Assembly (NCBI GenBank): GCA_052386455.1
Contig: JBQTKD010000003.1
Span: 1 to 64,000 of the forward strand
Source: JBQTKD01 sp052386455
Lineage (GTDB): Bacteria; Actinomycetota; Actinomycetes; Sporichthyales; Sporichthyaceae
Direction: 5' to 3'
DNA: 64,000 nt
Each line of letters starts with the position of its first letter. Position 1 is the stretch's first letter. The notes beneath the pieces are model-generated. The model made no database searches. It had not been told where the DNA came from and saw only the letters and a program-made list of their open reading frames with translations. Of the stretch, positions 8,154-16,219 are shown piece after piece. Made by a program: the position numbers and the translations under genes.

Positions 8154-9419
8154 ATGACAAACGCACCGTTGCTGCTCACCGCCGACCGAGTGTGGGACGG
8201 CCTCGCCGCCGCACCGATCCAGTACGGCTTCGTGCTGATCGAGGAAGGCACGATCCGCGCCGTCGGTGCCCGTACCGAACTGGGGGCGGTGCATCCGCAG
8301 TGGCAGACGATCGACCTGCCGGGGGCCACGCTGATGCCCGGCCTGATCGACGGACACGTCCACCTGACCTTCTCCGCCGCGAACGCCACGGTCGCGGAGT
8401 ACGAACGCGAGGCCGCCGAAGGGCTGTGCACGCTGACGCTGCGCGCCGCGCGCAACCTCGCCCTCAGTGCCGCCTGCGGCGTGACGACCGTGCGCGACCT
8501 GGGCACGCTCAACGAGGTCGCCTTCGCCGCACGGGCGGCGGTGGCGGACGGGCGGATCGTCGGTCCGCGCGTCCTCACCAGTGGGGAGCCGATCACCGTG
8601 ACCGGCGGGCACTGTCACTGGTTCAGTCACCAGTGCGACACCCCCGACGACGTTCGCGTCGCCGTGCGCCGGCAGGTGAGCGCGGGCGCGGACACGATCA
8701 AGATCTTCGCCAGCGGCGGGATGCTCACGCCGCGCACCAACCCGGCCGCGCCGCAGTTCGACGCTCCGGAGCTAGCGGCCTGCCTGCGCGAAGCGCGCCG
8801 CCTCGGCGTTCCGGTGGCGGCCCACGCGCACTCGGCCGAGGCGATCGCCCTGGCGGTGGCCGCGGGCGTCGACACTCTCGAACACTGCAGCTTCGAGACT
8901 GCAGACGGCGGAGTGGCCTACGACCCGGCGGTCGGCGAGGCGATGGCCGCGGCGGGTATTGCGTTCTGTCCGACGGAGGGCGACATCTCGCGCCTCGCCG
9001 ACGATCCCGCGCTGAACGGGCTCCCCATGGTGCAGGGCCTGTTGCGACGCCTGCCCTACGTCCGGGCTGCGAAGCGACGCCTGCTGGCGGCCGGCGCGCC
9101 CATGCTGTCGGGCACCGACGCCGGGGTGCCGAGCCGTCCGTTCGGGGAGTACCCGCGCGACCTCGCCGCGCTCGTGGGCGAAGAAGGCCTCGGTCTGACT
9201 GCCCGTCAGGTGCTCCTGTCGGCGACCTCCGGCGCCGCCGAGATCCTGCGGTTGCCCGACACGGGCGTGCTTGCGCCCGGCCGGCGTGCCGACCTGCTCG
9301 CCGTCGACGGCGACCCACTGCGCGACATCGGCGACCTGCGCCGCACCCGTGCGGTGTGGGTCGCCGGGCGAGGAGTTCCGCGAATCCAGGTTCCGGAGCG
9401 AGAACTCGCGGCGAGTTGA
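8154..9419 (+). CDS. Metal-dependent amidohydrolase
   Basis: 421-aa cytosolic hydrolase of the imidazolonepropionase/prolidase-like amidohydrolase branch. Metal ligands visible in order are GHVHL (HxH), the Lys of TIKIFASGG (~183), VAAHAHS, LEHCSF, and the Asp of LSGTDAGVPS. The C-terminus (VLAPGRRADLLAVDGDPL) is the usual composite beta-sandwich. The family hydrolyses C-N bonds in cyclic amides or dipeptide-like substrates; the substrate here is unknown. ATG 8154 sits 12 nt after the -10 of SARP-like promoter B (leaderless), so the gene likely belongs with the aminotransferase and P450 transcripts as one regulon. Confidence 0.88.
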   Translation: MTNAPLLLTADRVWDGLAAAPIQYGFVLIEEGTIRAVGARTELGAVHPQWQTIDLPGATLMPGLIDGHVHLTFSAANATVAEYEREAAEGLCTLTLRAARNLALSAACGVTTVRDLGTLNEVAFAARAAVADGRIVGPRVLTSGEPITVTGGHCHWFSHQCDTPDDVRVAVRRQVSAGADTIKIFASGGMLTPRTNPAAPQFDAPELAACLREARRLGVPVAAHAHSAEAIALAVAAGVDTLEHCSFETADGGVAYDPAVGEAMAAAGIAFCPTEGDISRLADDPALNGLPMVQGLLRRLPYVRAAKRRLLAAGAPMLSGTDAGVPSRPFGEYPRDLAALVGEEGLGLTARQVLLSATSGAAEILRLPDTGVLAPGRRADLLAVDGDPLRDIGDLRRTRAVWVAGRGVPRIQVPERELAAS

Positions 9420-9459
9420 AAGCCGCCGCGTCCTGCCGGGTGGGTGAGCGTCGCGACCT

Positions 9460-9621
9460 CTACTCGATGCCCAGGTCGGGCACGGCATGGAACAGGAATG
9501 CGGCTCCAAGACCGACGATCACCAGAAGCAACCCCCCGAATACGACGGTTCCCCAGAACGGTCCGAGTCCTTCGTCGAGGATTCGGTTGAGGCGATCCAC
9601 CGCGCGGCGCGGGCCGCTCAC
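9460..9621 (-). CDS. Small single-span membrane protein
   Basis: 53-aa protein with one hydrophobic segment (WGTVVFGGLLLVIVGLGAAF) preceded by a basic, amphipathic N-terminus. The GTG start at 9621 overlaps the TGA of the DUF6973-like gene (GTGA), which is why this start is preferred over a longer upstream reading. Unknown function; probably acts with the gene it is coupled to. Confidence 0.55.
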   Translation of the reverse strand: MSGPRRAVDRLNRILDEGLGPFWGTVVFGGLLLVIVGLGAAFLFHAVPDLGIE

Positions 9622-10100
9622 GGATATGACCGCTTCGGTTCGGCGAGAACGAGTTCGCCGTTGGCCGCTCGGCGGATCTTCGCGAAGAAGCCTTGCCCCC
9701 ACAACCGCTCACCCTCCCGGTAGAGGAAGGCCATCAGCGTGGGCAGGCCCTCCGCGGCCGCGGCCGTCAAGGTCCGGCGATGATCGGCCGCCCACGCGAG
9801 GGCAATCGCATTGTTGATGCGATCGCGCTGAGAGTCCGGACCGACGTCGGCGCCTTCGTGGGCCTCGCCCATCGCGGCCGCCCCGTTGGGATTTACGACG
9901 ACGGTGAGCGCCGACTGCCACATGAAATGCCGCAGCGCTTCGCGTTTGTTGCTTCGCAGTGGATCGGTCATGGCGAATGCCAGCCGCTTCGCCTCCGTCG
10001 CGTTGCCGCACGCGACGACATCGGCTGAGCGATGACACGCCTCGTAGACGGCGCGTTCGTTCCCGTCCGGGCTGCCCGCCACTGGTGCGGCACGAGTCAT
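9618..10100 (-). CDS. DUF6973-like protein
   Basis: 160-aa protein. The centre (NKREALRHFMWQSALT ... AAAMGEAHEGA ... DRINNAIALAWA) fits the pattern of DUF6973-type domains: an RH..WQ helix, an AHE motif and a D-x-x-NN motif. Such domains often occur in wall- or toxin-associated proteins, with unknown activity. No signal peptide is obvious. It is coupled to the 53-aa membrane protein downstream and diverges from the exported-protein cassette at 10374. Identification rests on motif memory only. Confidence 0.65.
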   Translation of the reverse strand: MTRAAPVAGSPDGNERAVYEACHRSADVVACGNATEAKRLAFAMTDPLRSNKREALRHFMWQSALTVVVNPNGAAAMGEAHEGADVGPDSQRDRINNAIALAWAADHRRTLTAAAAEGLPTLMAFLYREGERLWGQGFFAKIRRAANGELVLAEPKRSYP

Positions 10101-10275
10101 GGACGCAAGCTACGCGGACTGCGCGCAGCTGTCGATCCGTGGCAGGTCTGAGCTATCGCCGAACTCCGGACGCCTGCACCAAGCCCACCCTGACCGCCTG
10201 GTTCACCTGTCATCCCGAAGGCCGAGGTGCGGCGGCCGGCGCCGATGCGCGCAACTCGTCCGAACGGCCGAGAGA

Positions 10276-10315
10276 AAGATCGTCCGTTCGTGGAACCGAA
10301 TGGTCCGTTCGGCCC
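10276..10315 (+). promoter_or_regulatory. Shared promoter/operator module, copy 3
   Basis: AAAGATCGTCCGTTCGTGGA then ACCGAATGGTCCGTTCGG: the same paired box as upstream of 5881 and 7957, 61 nt before ATG 10374. Similarity continues through CCCGGTTTGGGAC and the ribosome-binding region. An additional GTCCGAACGG occurs at ~10258. Confidence 0.65.
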
Positions 10316-10373
10316 TCCAAGTGCGTGTCCCGGCGATTGGCCCGGTTTGGGACCCGCCACAGGAGAAGCTGCA

Positions 10374-11159
10374 ATGGTCGCTCGGATCGCCGCCCGCCTC
10401 GCCGCCACCACCGTCGCCCGCCTGGTCGACCTGGACGCCGTCACCCAGACCGTCGACGCGCTTGGCAAGGCCATCGGGTCCCCGAGCACCGTCGCGCTGC
10501 GCACCAGCGCCGCCGGCGAAAATGTCGGCGAGTACTCGTGCCTGCCCAAGACCAAGGGCAACAGGGACTTCCACCAGTTCAAGCCCACCCAGATCTTCCG
10601 TGGCGACGACAAGGGCAAGGTCCAGGGCCTGTTCCACATCTACCGCCAGGACGGGGCGCGGACGGTCGGGCGAGGCTTCGGCAGTTACGAGTCGGTGCAG
10701 TTCGAGGTGTGCGGGGTGGGCGGGTCGGACCCCGACGGGCGGACCCGCACCCGCCGCGCCGGCATCGGGATCACCTTCGCCGACGCCGCCAACACCTACA
10801 AGATCGCCCAGGCGTGGAAGGAGGGCGAAACCCCGTCGAACTTCACCATGGACATGGCGTTCAAGGTCGCGCACAAGGGCGTGGAGATCGGCGGCGGGAT
10901 CTCGCAGACCCCGACCAACAAGCTCCTCGGATCGATCGCCACTCCGTTCGCGGCCGATGTCGACGTCTACGCCCGCAACGCGGTGAACGCCTGGTGGCAG
11001 GACGGCTGCGTGAACTCCTGGAAGGGTTGCCAGTTCTTCAACGGCAGCAAGGATTTCCACGGCGCCGTCGCCCACGGGCTGTTCGAGTTCACCCCCGGCC
11101 AGGCGGGCGCAGCGGCCCGCCAGGGCTTCCTGGTCAGCACGTTCCGCTCGACGAACTGA
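10374..11159 (+). CDS. Paralogue of the 7040 exported protein, lacking its signal peptide (copy B)
   Basis: 261-aa protein homologous to the 305-aa protein at 7040 from LVDLDAVTQ to the end; ISQTPTNKLLGSIATPF and the Cys positions are kept. The length difference is exactly 44 residues. The first 16 residues (MVARIAARLAATTVAR) match the n-region of copy A, but the hydrophobic core, the cleavage site and ~30 mature residues are absent. It therefore looks like an in-frame deletion that abolished classical export. It carries the shared promoter, has AGGAG before the ATG, and is followed 12 bp later by the lipoprotein copy B. Confidence 0.78.
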   Translation: MVARIAARLAATTVARLVDLDAVTQTVDALGKAIGSPSTVALRTSAAGENVGEYSCLPKTKGNRDFHQFKPTQIFRGDDKGKVQGLFHIYRQDGARTVGRGFGSYESVQFEVCGVGGSDPDGRTRTRRAGIGITFADAANTYKIAQAWKEGETPSNFTMDMAFKVAHKGVEIGGGISQTPTNKLLGSIATPFAADVDVYARNAVNAWWQDGCVNSWKGCQFFNGSKDFHGAVAHGLFEFTPGQAGAAARQGFLVSTFRSTN

Positions 11160-11171
11160 GAGAGTGGCCCG

Positions 11172-12134
11172 GTGTCCACCACGACTCGCAGCCGTGCCGG
11201 CCTCGCCGGCGCGCTCACCGCGCTCGCCCTGGTGTCCACCGCCGGCTGCGGGAACAACGGGTCCGAGCAGACGGCGACGGCTCCGTCGTCCGCGCCGGTG
11301 AGCCGGGACCTGGCGAGCTACGACGCCTTCGTGCTCGGCAACGCGGCGAACGACCCCGCCAACGCCGACGTGTACGCCATCCGATTCGACCCGTTCGTCG
11401 TCGAACGCATCACCACCGACAAGCGGGTTTCGTCGCTGGCTGCCGACGAGTCGCACCTGATCGTCGCGGCGGCCGACGAGAACATCGACCAGCTCGCGTC
11501 GGTCACCGGCACCGGCGGGCTTCTTCCGCTACCCGGGCTGGGCCGCCCGTTCGCCTACAGCCCGCGGATCGTCGATGGCGTTCTGTACTTCGAGGACAAC
11601 CAGGGAGACGACGCCAAAGGCGAGAATCGCTCGTTGTCCTGGGACTTGACGGAGCAGAAGAAGACGCTGCTGTTGCAGTCCAAGAAGCAGTTCGGCGGGA
11701 CCACGCCGATTGCCGGTGGGCGCCTCGTCTTCGGTGAACCGGATCTCGACGGCGACGACACGATCGTCGTGCAGAGCAAGGCCGGGAAACGCACGAGGTA
11801 TTCGGCCGGTGGCGACGTCGCCGACGGCGCGGTAGGAGGCGATCTGCTTGCGCTGACCCTGGTGGGAACAGGCGACCGGTTCGGTGATCGCCCGGTCGGC
11901 ATGGTGCTGCTCGACCTCGACAACGGTCGGGTCAAACGGGTTCCCGGCCTCCAGTTCGTCGCATGGAACCCGGACGCCACCCGCCTTCTCGCTCGCCGCA
12001 CCGACAACCTCGCCGACAGCCGCCTGGTGATCCTGGACCCGGCCAAGCCCGAGGCGCCGCCGGTGGAACTGGCGACCGTGCCGGGGCTGGCCGTCTTCGG
12101 CGGCGTGTGGGTGCGGGGCGCCGCACCGGCGTAG
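11172..12134 (+). CDS. Lipoprotein, WD40/TolB-like repeat protein (copy B)
   Basis: 320-aa predicted lipoprotein with signal sequence ending ALALVSTAGC (lipobox STAGC). The mature part resembles the lipoprotein at 6049: DLASYDAFVLGNAAND, VYAIRFDPFVVERITTDKR, and a blade-like segment LQFVAWNPDATRLLARR. Probably an extracytoplasmic beta-propeller of unknown function. GTG 11172 is the only start giving an intact signal. It is second in the duplicated cassette. Its exported partner has lost the signal peptide here, so the pair may be partly decayed. Confidence 0.8.
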   Translation: MSTTTRSRAGLAGALTALALVSTAGCGNNGSEQTATAPSSAPVSRDLASYDAFVLGNAANDPANADVYAIRFDPFVVERITTDKRVSSLAADESHLIVAAADENIDQLASVTGTGGLLPLPGLGRPFAYSPRIVDGVLYFEDNQGDDAKGENRSLSWDLTEQKKTLLLQSKKQFGGTTPIAGGRLVFGEPDLDGDDTIVVQSKAGKRTRYSAGGDVADGAVGGDLLALTLVGTGDRFGDRPVGMVLLDLDNGRVKRVPGLQFVAWNPDATRLLARRTDNLADSRLVILDPAKPEAPPVELATVPGLAVFGGVWVRGAAPA

Positions 12135-12272
12135 CCACTGTGCACGGTGCCCATCGATCGGGGGGTTCTATGTGCACTGTGCCGTAGCCGAGCGGGGCGG
12201 CAGGCGCCACGATGGGCGGCACCGCCGCGGTCGCACTGCCGAGTCGACACCCCGCGGCGCGGGAGGCAGGCC

Positions 12273-13614
12273 GTGTCCGCAACCGCGTCCGAGATCGACC
12301 GGATCCGCGCGCTCGCCGAAGAGCATCGCATCGTTGCCGTGCGCCTCGGCGCGGTGGACACCGAAGGCGTGTGGCGCGGCAAGCGGATCCCGATCGGGCG
12401 GTTCCTCGACGGCGGCGCGGTACACGGCACCCACCTGTGCGCCGGCGCGCTCCTGGTCACGATCGCCGACGAGCTCGTCGATCACCTGTCCTACGAGAAC
12501 TGGGACACCGGCTTCGGCGAGGTGCGCGTGGTGCCGGACCTTGCGACCTTCGCCCCGACCCCGCGGGCTGCGGGCACGGCCACCGTCCTGGGCGATTTCG
12601 TCGAGCCGGACGGGACCGCCACGGCGATTCGGGCCGCGCGAGGTGCTGCGCCGGGTCGTGCAGCGCTGCACCGGCCTCGGCTTCACCGCGCGCATCGGCT
12701 ACGAACTGGAGTTCCACCTGTTCGCCGACGACCCGACCGCTGCCGCCGCTCGCTCCTACGCGGACCTCGCGCCGATCGCGCCGGGCGTACGCACCTACGG
12801 GCTGGCCCGCCTCGCCACCCTGGAACCGATCCTGGGTCCGCTGCTCGCGGACCTCGCCGCCGCCGGGATCGAGGTAGAGGCCGCGAACCCGGAATTCGGC
12901 GCGGGTCAGTTCGAACTGAATCTGCCCGCCGCCGACCCGCTGGCCGCCGCCGACACCGCGGTCCGGTTCAAGCACGCGGTTCGCGAGATCGCCGCGGCCG
13001 GGGGCATGTCGGCGACGATTATGGCCCGCTGGGACACGGGCGCTTCGGGCAGCAGCGGGCATGTCCACCAGAGCCTGTGGCGCGAGGGCGCCAACGTCTT
13101 CGCCGACGAGGAGCGCACGCGCGACGCCTACGTCGCGGGTTTGCTGGCGACGATGGCGGAACTGACTCCCGTGTTCTGCCCGAACCCAAACTCCTACAAG
13201 CGCACCGTTCCCGGCTCGTTCGCGCCGACCACGGCCACCTGGGGCGTGGACAACCGGACCACCGCACTGCGCGTCGTAGAGGAGGGGGCGGCCGCGCGCG
13301 TTGAGCACCGTCTGCCCGGAGCCGACGCCAACCCCTATCTGGTCGTGGCCGCGTGCCTTGCCGGCGGCCTGTACGGGATCGAGCAGGACCTGCAGGCGCC
13401 GACGCCGATCCCGGGCAATGGCTACACCGCGAGTGAATCGCTGCCGGGCAGCCTCGAGGCCGCGCTGCGGGCCGCCGAGTCCGGAAAGCTGCTTGCGGAG
13501 TTGCTCGGCGCGGAGTTTGCCGAGCACTATCTGGCCATCCGACGAGCCGAACTGACGGCTAGTCAGATGCACGTGACCGAATGGGAACGCGTCCGCTACT
13601 TCGAGCTGGCGTGA
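12273..13614 (+). pseudogene. Glutamine synthetase-like ligase, frameshifted
   Basis: GS-fold ATP-grasp-like ligase in two frames. From GTG 12273 (RBS GGGAGG, 6-nt spacing) the first frame gives the N-terminal half up to FVEPDGTATAI. The rest (PREVLRRVVQRC, ANPEFGAGQFELNLP, SGHVHQSLW, SYKRTVPGSFAPT, WGVDNRTTALR, RVEHRLPGADANPYLV) lies in the next frame. One extra base between ~12625 and 12640 explains this. Catalytic Glu/His/Arg motifs are intact, so a sequencing error is as likely as decay. The sequence resembles GS-like enzymes that glutamylate polyamines or amino compounds (PuuA/GlnA3/GlnA4) rather than housekeeping GlnA. It sits amid SARP-controlled aminotransferase, amidohydrolase and P450 genes. 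Confidence 0.85.
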
Positions 13615-13650
13615 GCGAGCTTGCGAGTCGAAGTCCTGGAGGGAGGTCGC

Positions 13651-15435
13651 GTGAACGTGGGCGACGTCGAGGTGCTGCGGGCGGAGCTGGCCCGTTCCGA
13701 ACGCATGCGCCGCGTCCTGGCCGACGTGATCCTCGCCGTCGGCGCGGACCTGCCGCTGCAGGAGACGCTGGTGCGGGTCTGCGCCATCGTCGACGACGCC
13801 TACGAGTCGCTCGGCGGCATCGTCTACCTCTGGGACCCCGAGATCGAACGCCTCGTCGTGTGGGCGATCACCGACCCCGAAACCCGCGCCGGCCGCCGCG
13901 GTCCGCACACTGCGGAGGCCTACCGGATCCAGTTGGCGCGGGGCGAGGGCCTGCACGGCTGGGTGTTCCAGCACCGTGAACTGATCCTGATCGAGAACGG
14001 GACCGCGCGCGACCCGCGGACGAAACTGTTCGCCGCGATCCCGGAGGACGCCTTCGCCTCCGGCGTCGTGCTGCCGATCCTGCGGGCCAACGGCGAGTGC
14101 CTCGGTGCGGTCTCGCTGTGGGCGCGCCGGCCGGGGCACTTCACCGACGAGCACGTCCGGGTGCTCAGCGAGGTGACCAGCCTGCTGGCCACCGTCATCG
14201 ACAAGGCCCGCCTCGACGCCGAATCGGCGCGCCGCGCGAAGGTGCTGGAGTTCCTCGGCGACATGGCGCGCCGGCTGTCGTCGGTTGGGCAGGTCGCCGC
14301 GACCATGAACGCCGTCGCGGTCGGCACCGCGCAGGTGTTGGACTCCGACGTCTGCCTGATCGCCGCGCTCGGGCCGGACGGGCGCTTCGCCGTCGCCGGC
14401 CTGGCCGGTGCACCGCCGGAAGGTCTCTCCGGTGAGGCGCTGTTCCGCGAGCTGTCCCAACTGCTGCCCGCGCGCTACGCCGAGGCCGTCTCGGCGCCGC
14501 TGCTCGCGGGAGCGGAGCAACTCGGGTTCCTGACCTGCTACCGGCAGCGCCGGTACGGCGCGGCCGATCGGGACCTGCTCGCGGTGATCGCGGGTCAGGT
14601 GGCGCTGGGTTGGCAGGCGTTGGCCGCGCGCGAACGCACCGAACGCAACCCGGCGGCGGACCTGCTCGCCGCCCTGGCCGGCGGGCGCCCGGACGCCGCC
14701 ACGGCCGCCGCCGCAGCCGCGGTCGGGCTCGACCTCGAGCGTCCGCACGTCCTCCTTCGGGCACGCCTGCTGCCGGCCGACGGCGGCGCCGTCGAATCCG
14801 GCGACCGATTTGCGCGCGCCGCCAAGCATTTCGTGCGGACGATCGAGAGCGCTCGGCCCGGATCGCTGCTGCACGAATCCGCCGGCACCGTTGTGGGCGT
14901 GGTGCGGGTGGCGACTCCTGCGGACGCCGCCACGCTGCAGCGGGACATCGAGGCGTTGAACGCCGATCTGACGGCGCGTCTGAACGTCGTCGCGACGGTG
15001 GGTTTGAGCAGCTCCTGCTCGGCGATCGGGGAGTACGCGGACGCCCATCGGGAGGCCGCCGAAGCGCTGGAGGTCGGGTCCCGGCTGCGCGGCGAAGGCA
15101 CCGTGGCGCGCTTCTCCGAACTCGGCACGGACCTCTACCTGGTGAAGATGGCCGGCGACCCGCGCACCCGCCGCGACCCCTGGCTCCGCGCCCTCGCACC
15201 GGTCGTGGAGCACGACGCGGCCCGCGGCACCGACCTGCTGGCGACCTTGGACGTGTACCTGTCCAGCCGCGGCAACGTCGCCGCCGGCGCCGAACGCCTG
15301 GGCCTGCACCGCAACACCCTGCGGCAGCGGCTCCTGCGCATCCAGGCCCTCACCGGCGTCGACCTCGACCAGACCGAGGACTGGCTGCCCCTGCGGTTGG
15401 CCGTCAAGCTCGCGCTGCTGCGCGAACGTGGATAG
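13651..15435 (+). CDS. GAF-domain PucR/CdaR-type transcriptional regulator
   Basis: 594-aa regulator. Residues ~15-190 form a GAF domain (ETLVRVCAIVDDAYESLGGI ... GVVLPILRANGECLGAVSLW), ~190-330 a second, weaker GAF-like region, and the C-terminus a PucR-type helix-turn-helix (DLLATLDVYLSSRGNVAAGA, then LGLHRNTLRQRLLRIQALTG). Such proteins sense small molecules and regulate adjacent catabolic or biosynthetic genes. GTG 13651 has a strong RBS (GGAGGGAGG at 13638-13646). The gene lies 36 bp after the GS-like gene and 17 bp before the exported protein, so probably one operon. Ligand unknown. Confidence 0.85.
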   Translation: MNVGDVEVLRAELARSERMRRVLADVILAVGADLPLQETLVRVCAIVDDAYESLGGIVYLWDPEIERLVVWAITDPETRAGRRGPHTAEAYRIQLARGEGLHGWVFQHRELILIENGTARDPRTKLFAAIPEDAFASGVVLPILRANGECLGAVSLWARRPGHFTDEHVRVLSEVTSLLATVIDKARLDAESARRAKVLEFLGDMARRLSSVGQVAATMNAVAVGTAQVLDSDVCLIAALGPDGRFAVAGLAGAPPEGLSGEALFRELSQLLPARYAEAVSAPLLAGAEQLGFLTCYRQRRYGAADRDLLAVIAGQVALGWQALAARERTERNPAADLLAALAGGRPDAATAAAAAAVGLDLERPHVLLRARLLPADGGAVESGDRFARAAKHFVRTIESARPGSLLHESAGTVVGVVRVATPADAATLQRDIEALNADLTARLNVVATVGLSSSCSAIGEYADAHREAAEALEVGSRLRGEGTVARFSELGTDLYLVKMAGDPRTRRDPWLRALAPVVEHDAARGTDLLATLDVYLSSRGNVAAGAERLGLHRNTLRQRLLRIQALTGVDLDQTEDWLPLRLAVKLALLRERG

Positions 15436-15452
15436 ACCCCATGGAGGAACTC

Positions 15453-15917
15453 GTGCGTTCGACCCTCGCGGCGGCTGCGGCCGCGTCCCTGCTCGGCGCC
15501 GTGGCGTTCGCCGCGCACGCACACGCCGATACCGCGGCCACGCGGATAGCCGCGGTCGAAAAGCTGCAGTCGTTCGTTGTGGGGGAGGAGGGCGCGAAGG
15601 GACTGAGCTTGGGCGACTCGTTCACCTTCTCCAGCAGGCTCCACGATACGGACGGCAGGCGGATCGGGTCGGCGGGTGGGGAGTGCGCGACCCTGCGCGT
15701 CGTCGCCGACGAGGTGGCCCGGGCGCACTGCGTGGCCACCTACCGGTTGCGCGGTGGCGAGTTCATGGCCCAGGGGTTCTACGACGGCCGCGTCGGTGCG
15801 CGCGGCCAGCTCGCGGTCCTCGGCGGCACGGGCAGGTACGCGGGCGCAACCGGGATCCTGCGCTACCACGTGCGCGCCGCGGACACCTTCGAACTCGCCT
15901 TCCGGCTCCGCGGTTGA
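15453..15917 (+). CDS. Exported allene-oxide-cyclase/dirigent-like barrel protein
   Basis: 154-aa protein with an N-terminal signal peptide (VRSTLAAAAAASLLGAVAFA, cleaved near AHA-DT). The mature part has the repeating hydrophobic beta pattern of the AOC/dirigent barrel, including LGDSFTFSSRLHDTDGRRIG, ARGQLAVLGGTGRYAGATG and a GTGRYAGATG turn typical of the family. Bacterial members are usually of unknown function. GTG 15453 is chosen because GGAGGAA lies 5 nt upstream; ATG 15441 would add four residues. It ends just before SARP-like promoter C. Confidence 0.7.
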   Translation: MRSTLAAAAAASLLGAVAFAAHAHADTAATRIAAVEKLQSFVVGEEGAKGLSLGDSFTFSSRLHDTDGRRIGSAGGECATLRVVADEVARAHCVATYRLRGGEFMAQGFYDGRVGARGQLAVLGGTGRYAGATGILRYHVRAADTFELAFRLRG

Positions 15918-15922
15918 GCGGC

Positions 15923-15965
15923 GTCAGCGCGACGTCAGCGCCACGTCGGCTCTGTTCGGCACCGT
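15923..15965 (+). promoter_or_regulatory. SARP-type direct-repeat promoter C
   Basis: GTCAG at 15923 and 15934 and GTCGG at 15945, at 11-bp spacing. The third heptamer ends at 15951, and CACCGT (15960-15965) follows after 8 bp. Transcription would start near 15971, where an in-frame GTG is present. This is the third copy of the array found at 4020 and 8105. Confidence 0.75.
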
Positions 15966-16036
15966 AGGTCGTGGGTTGGTGCCGAGTGTCGCCGCACCGA
16001 CGGACAGATCACGCGCACCGGCGAAAGGATTCGGCC

Positions 16037-16219
16037 ATGACCAGCCACGCCGTCCCCGTCCCGAGAGGTCGCCGCCAGATTCCCGTGGCCCCGCTGCTGG
16101 CTCGCCTGAGGCGCTGGTGGATCCCGACCGACTCGCGGATCGCCTGGACCATCGGTCCGGACGGGATGCCGAGCGCGCTGCTGATCGCGCCCGAGCACCC
16201 CACGCTTGAGCTTCGATGA
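16037..16219 (+). CDS. Small conserved protein, AWTxGPDGxP family (copy 2)
   Basis: 60-aa protein related to the one at 4069. Shared core: PTDSRIAWTIGPDGMPSALL here against PADPNLAWTLGPDGLPCLAL there. ATG 16037 has AAGGA 7 nt upstream and gives the matching MTS start. A leaderless GTG at 15971, in the same frame, would give an 82-aa version. The TGA overlaps the P450 ATG (ATGA). Being encoded directly before an unrelated enzyme, and coupled to it, in both loci suggests a shared role with SARP-regulated enzymes. Unknown function; no export signal. Confidence 0.7.
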   Translation: MTSHAVPVPRGRRQIPVAPLLARLRRWWIPTDSRIAWTIGPDGMPSALLIAPEHPTLELR

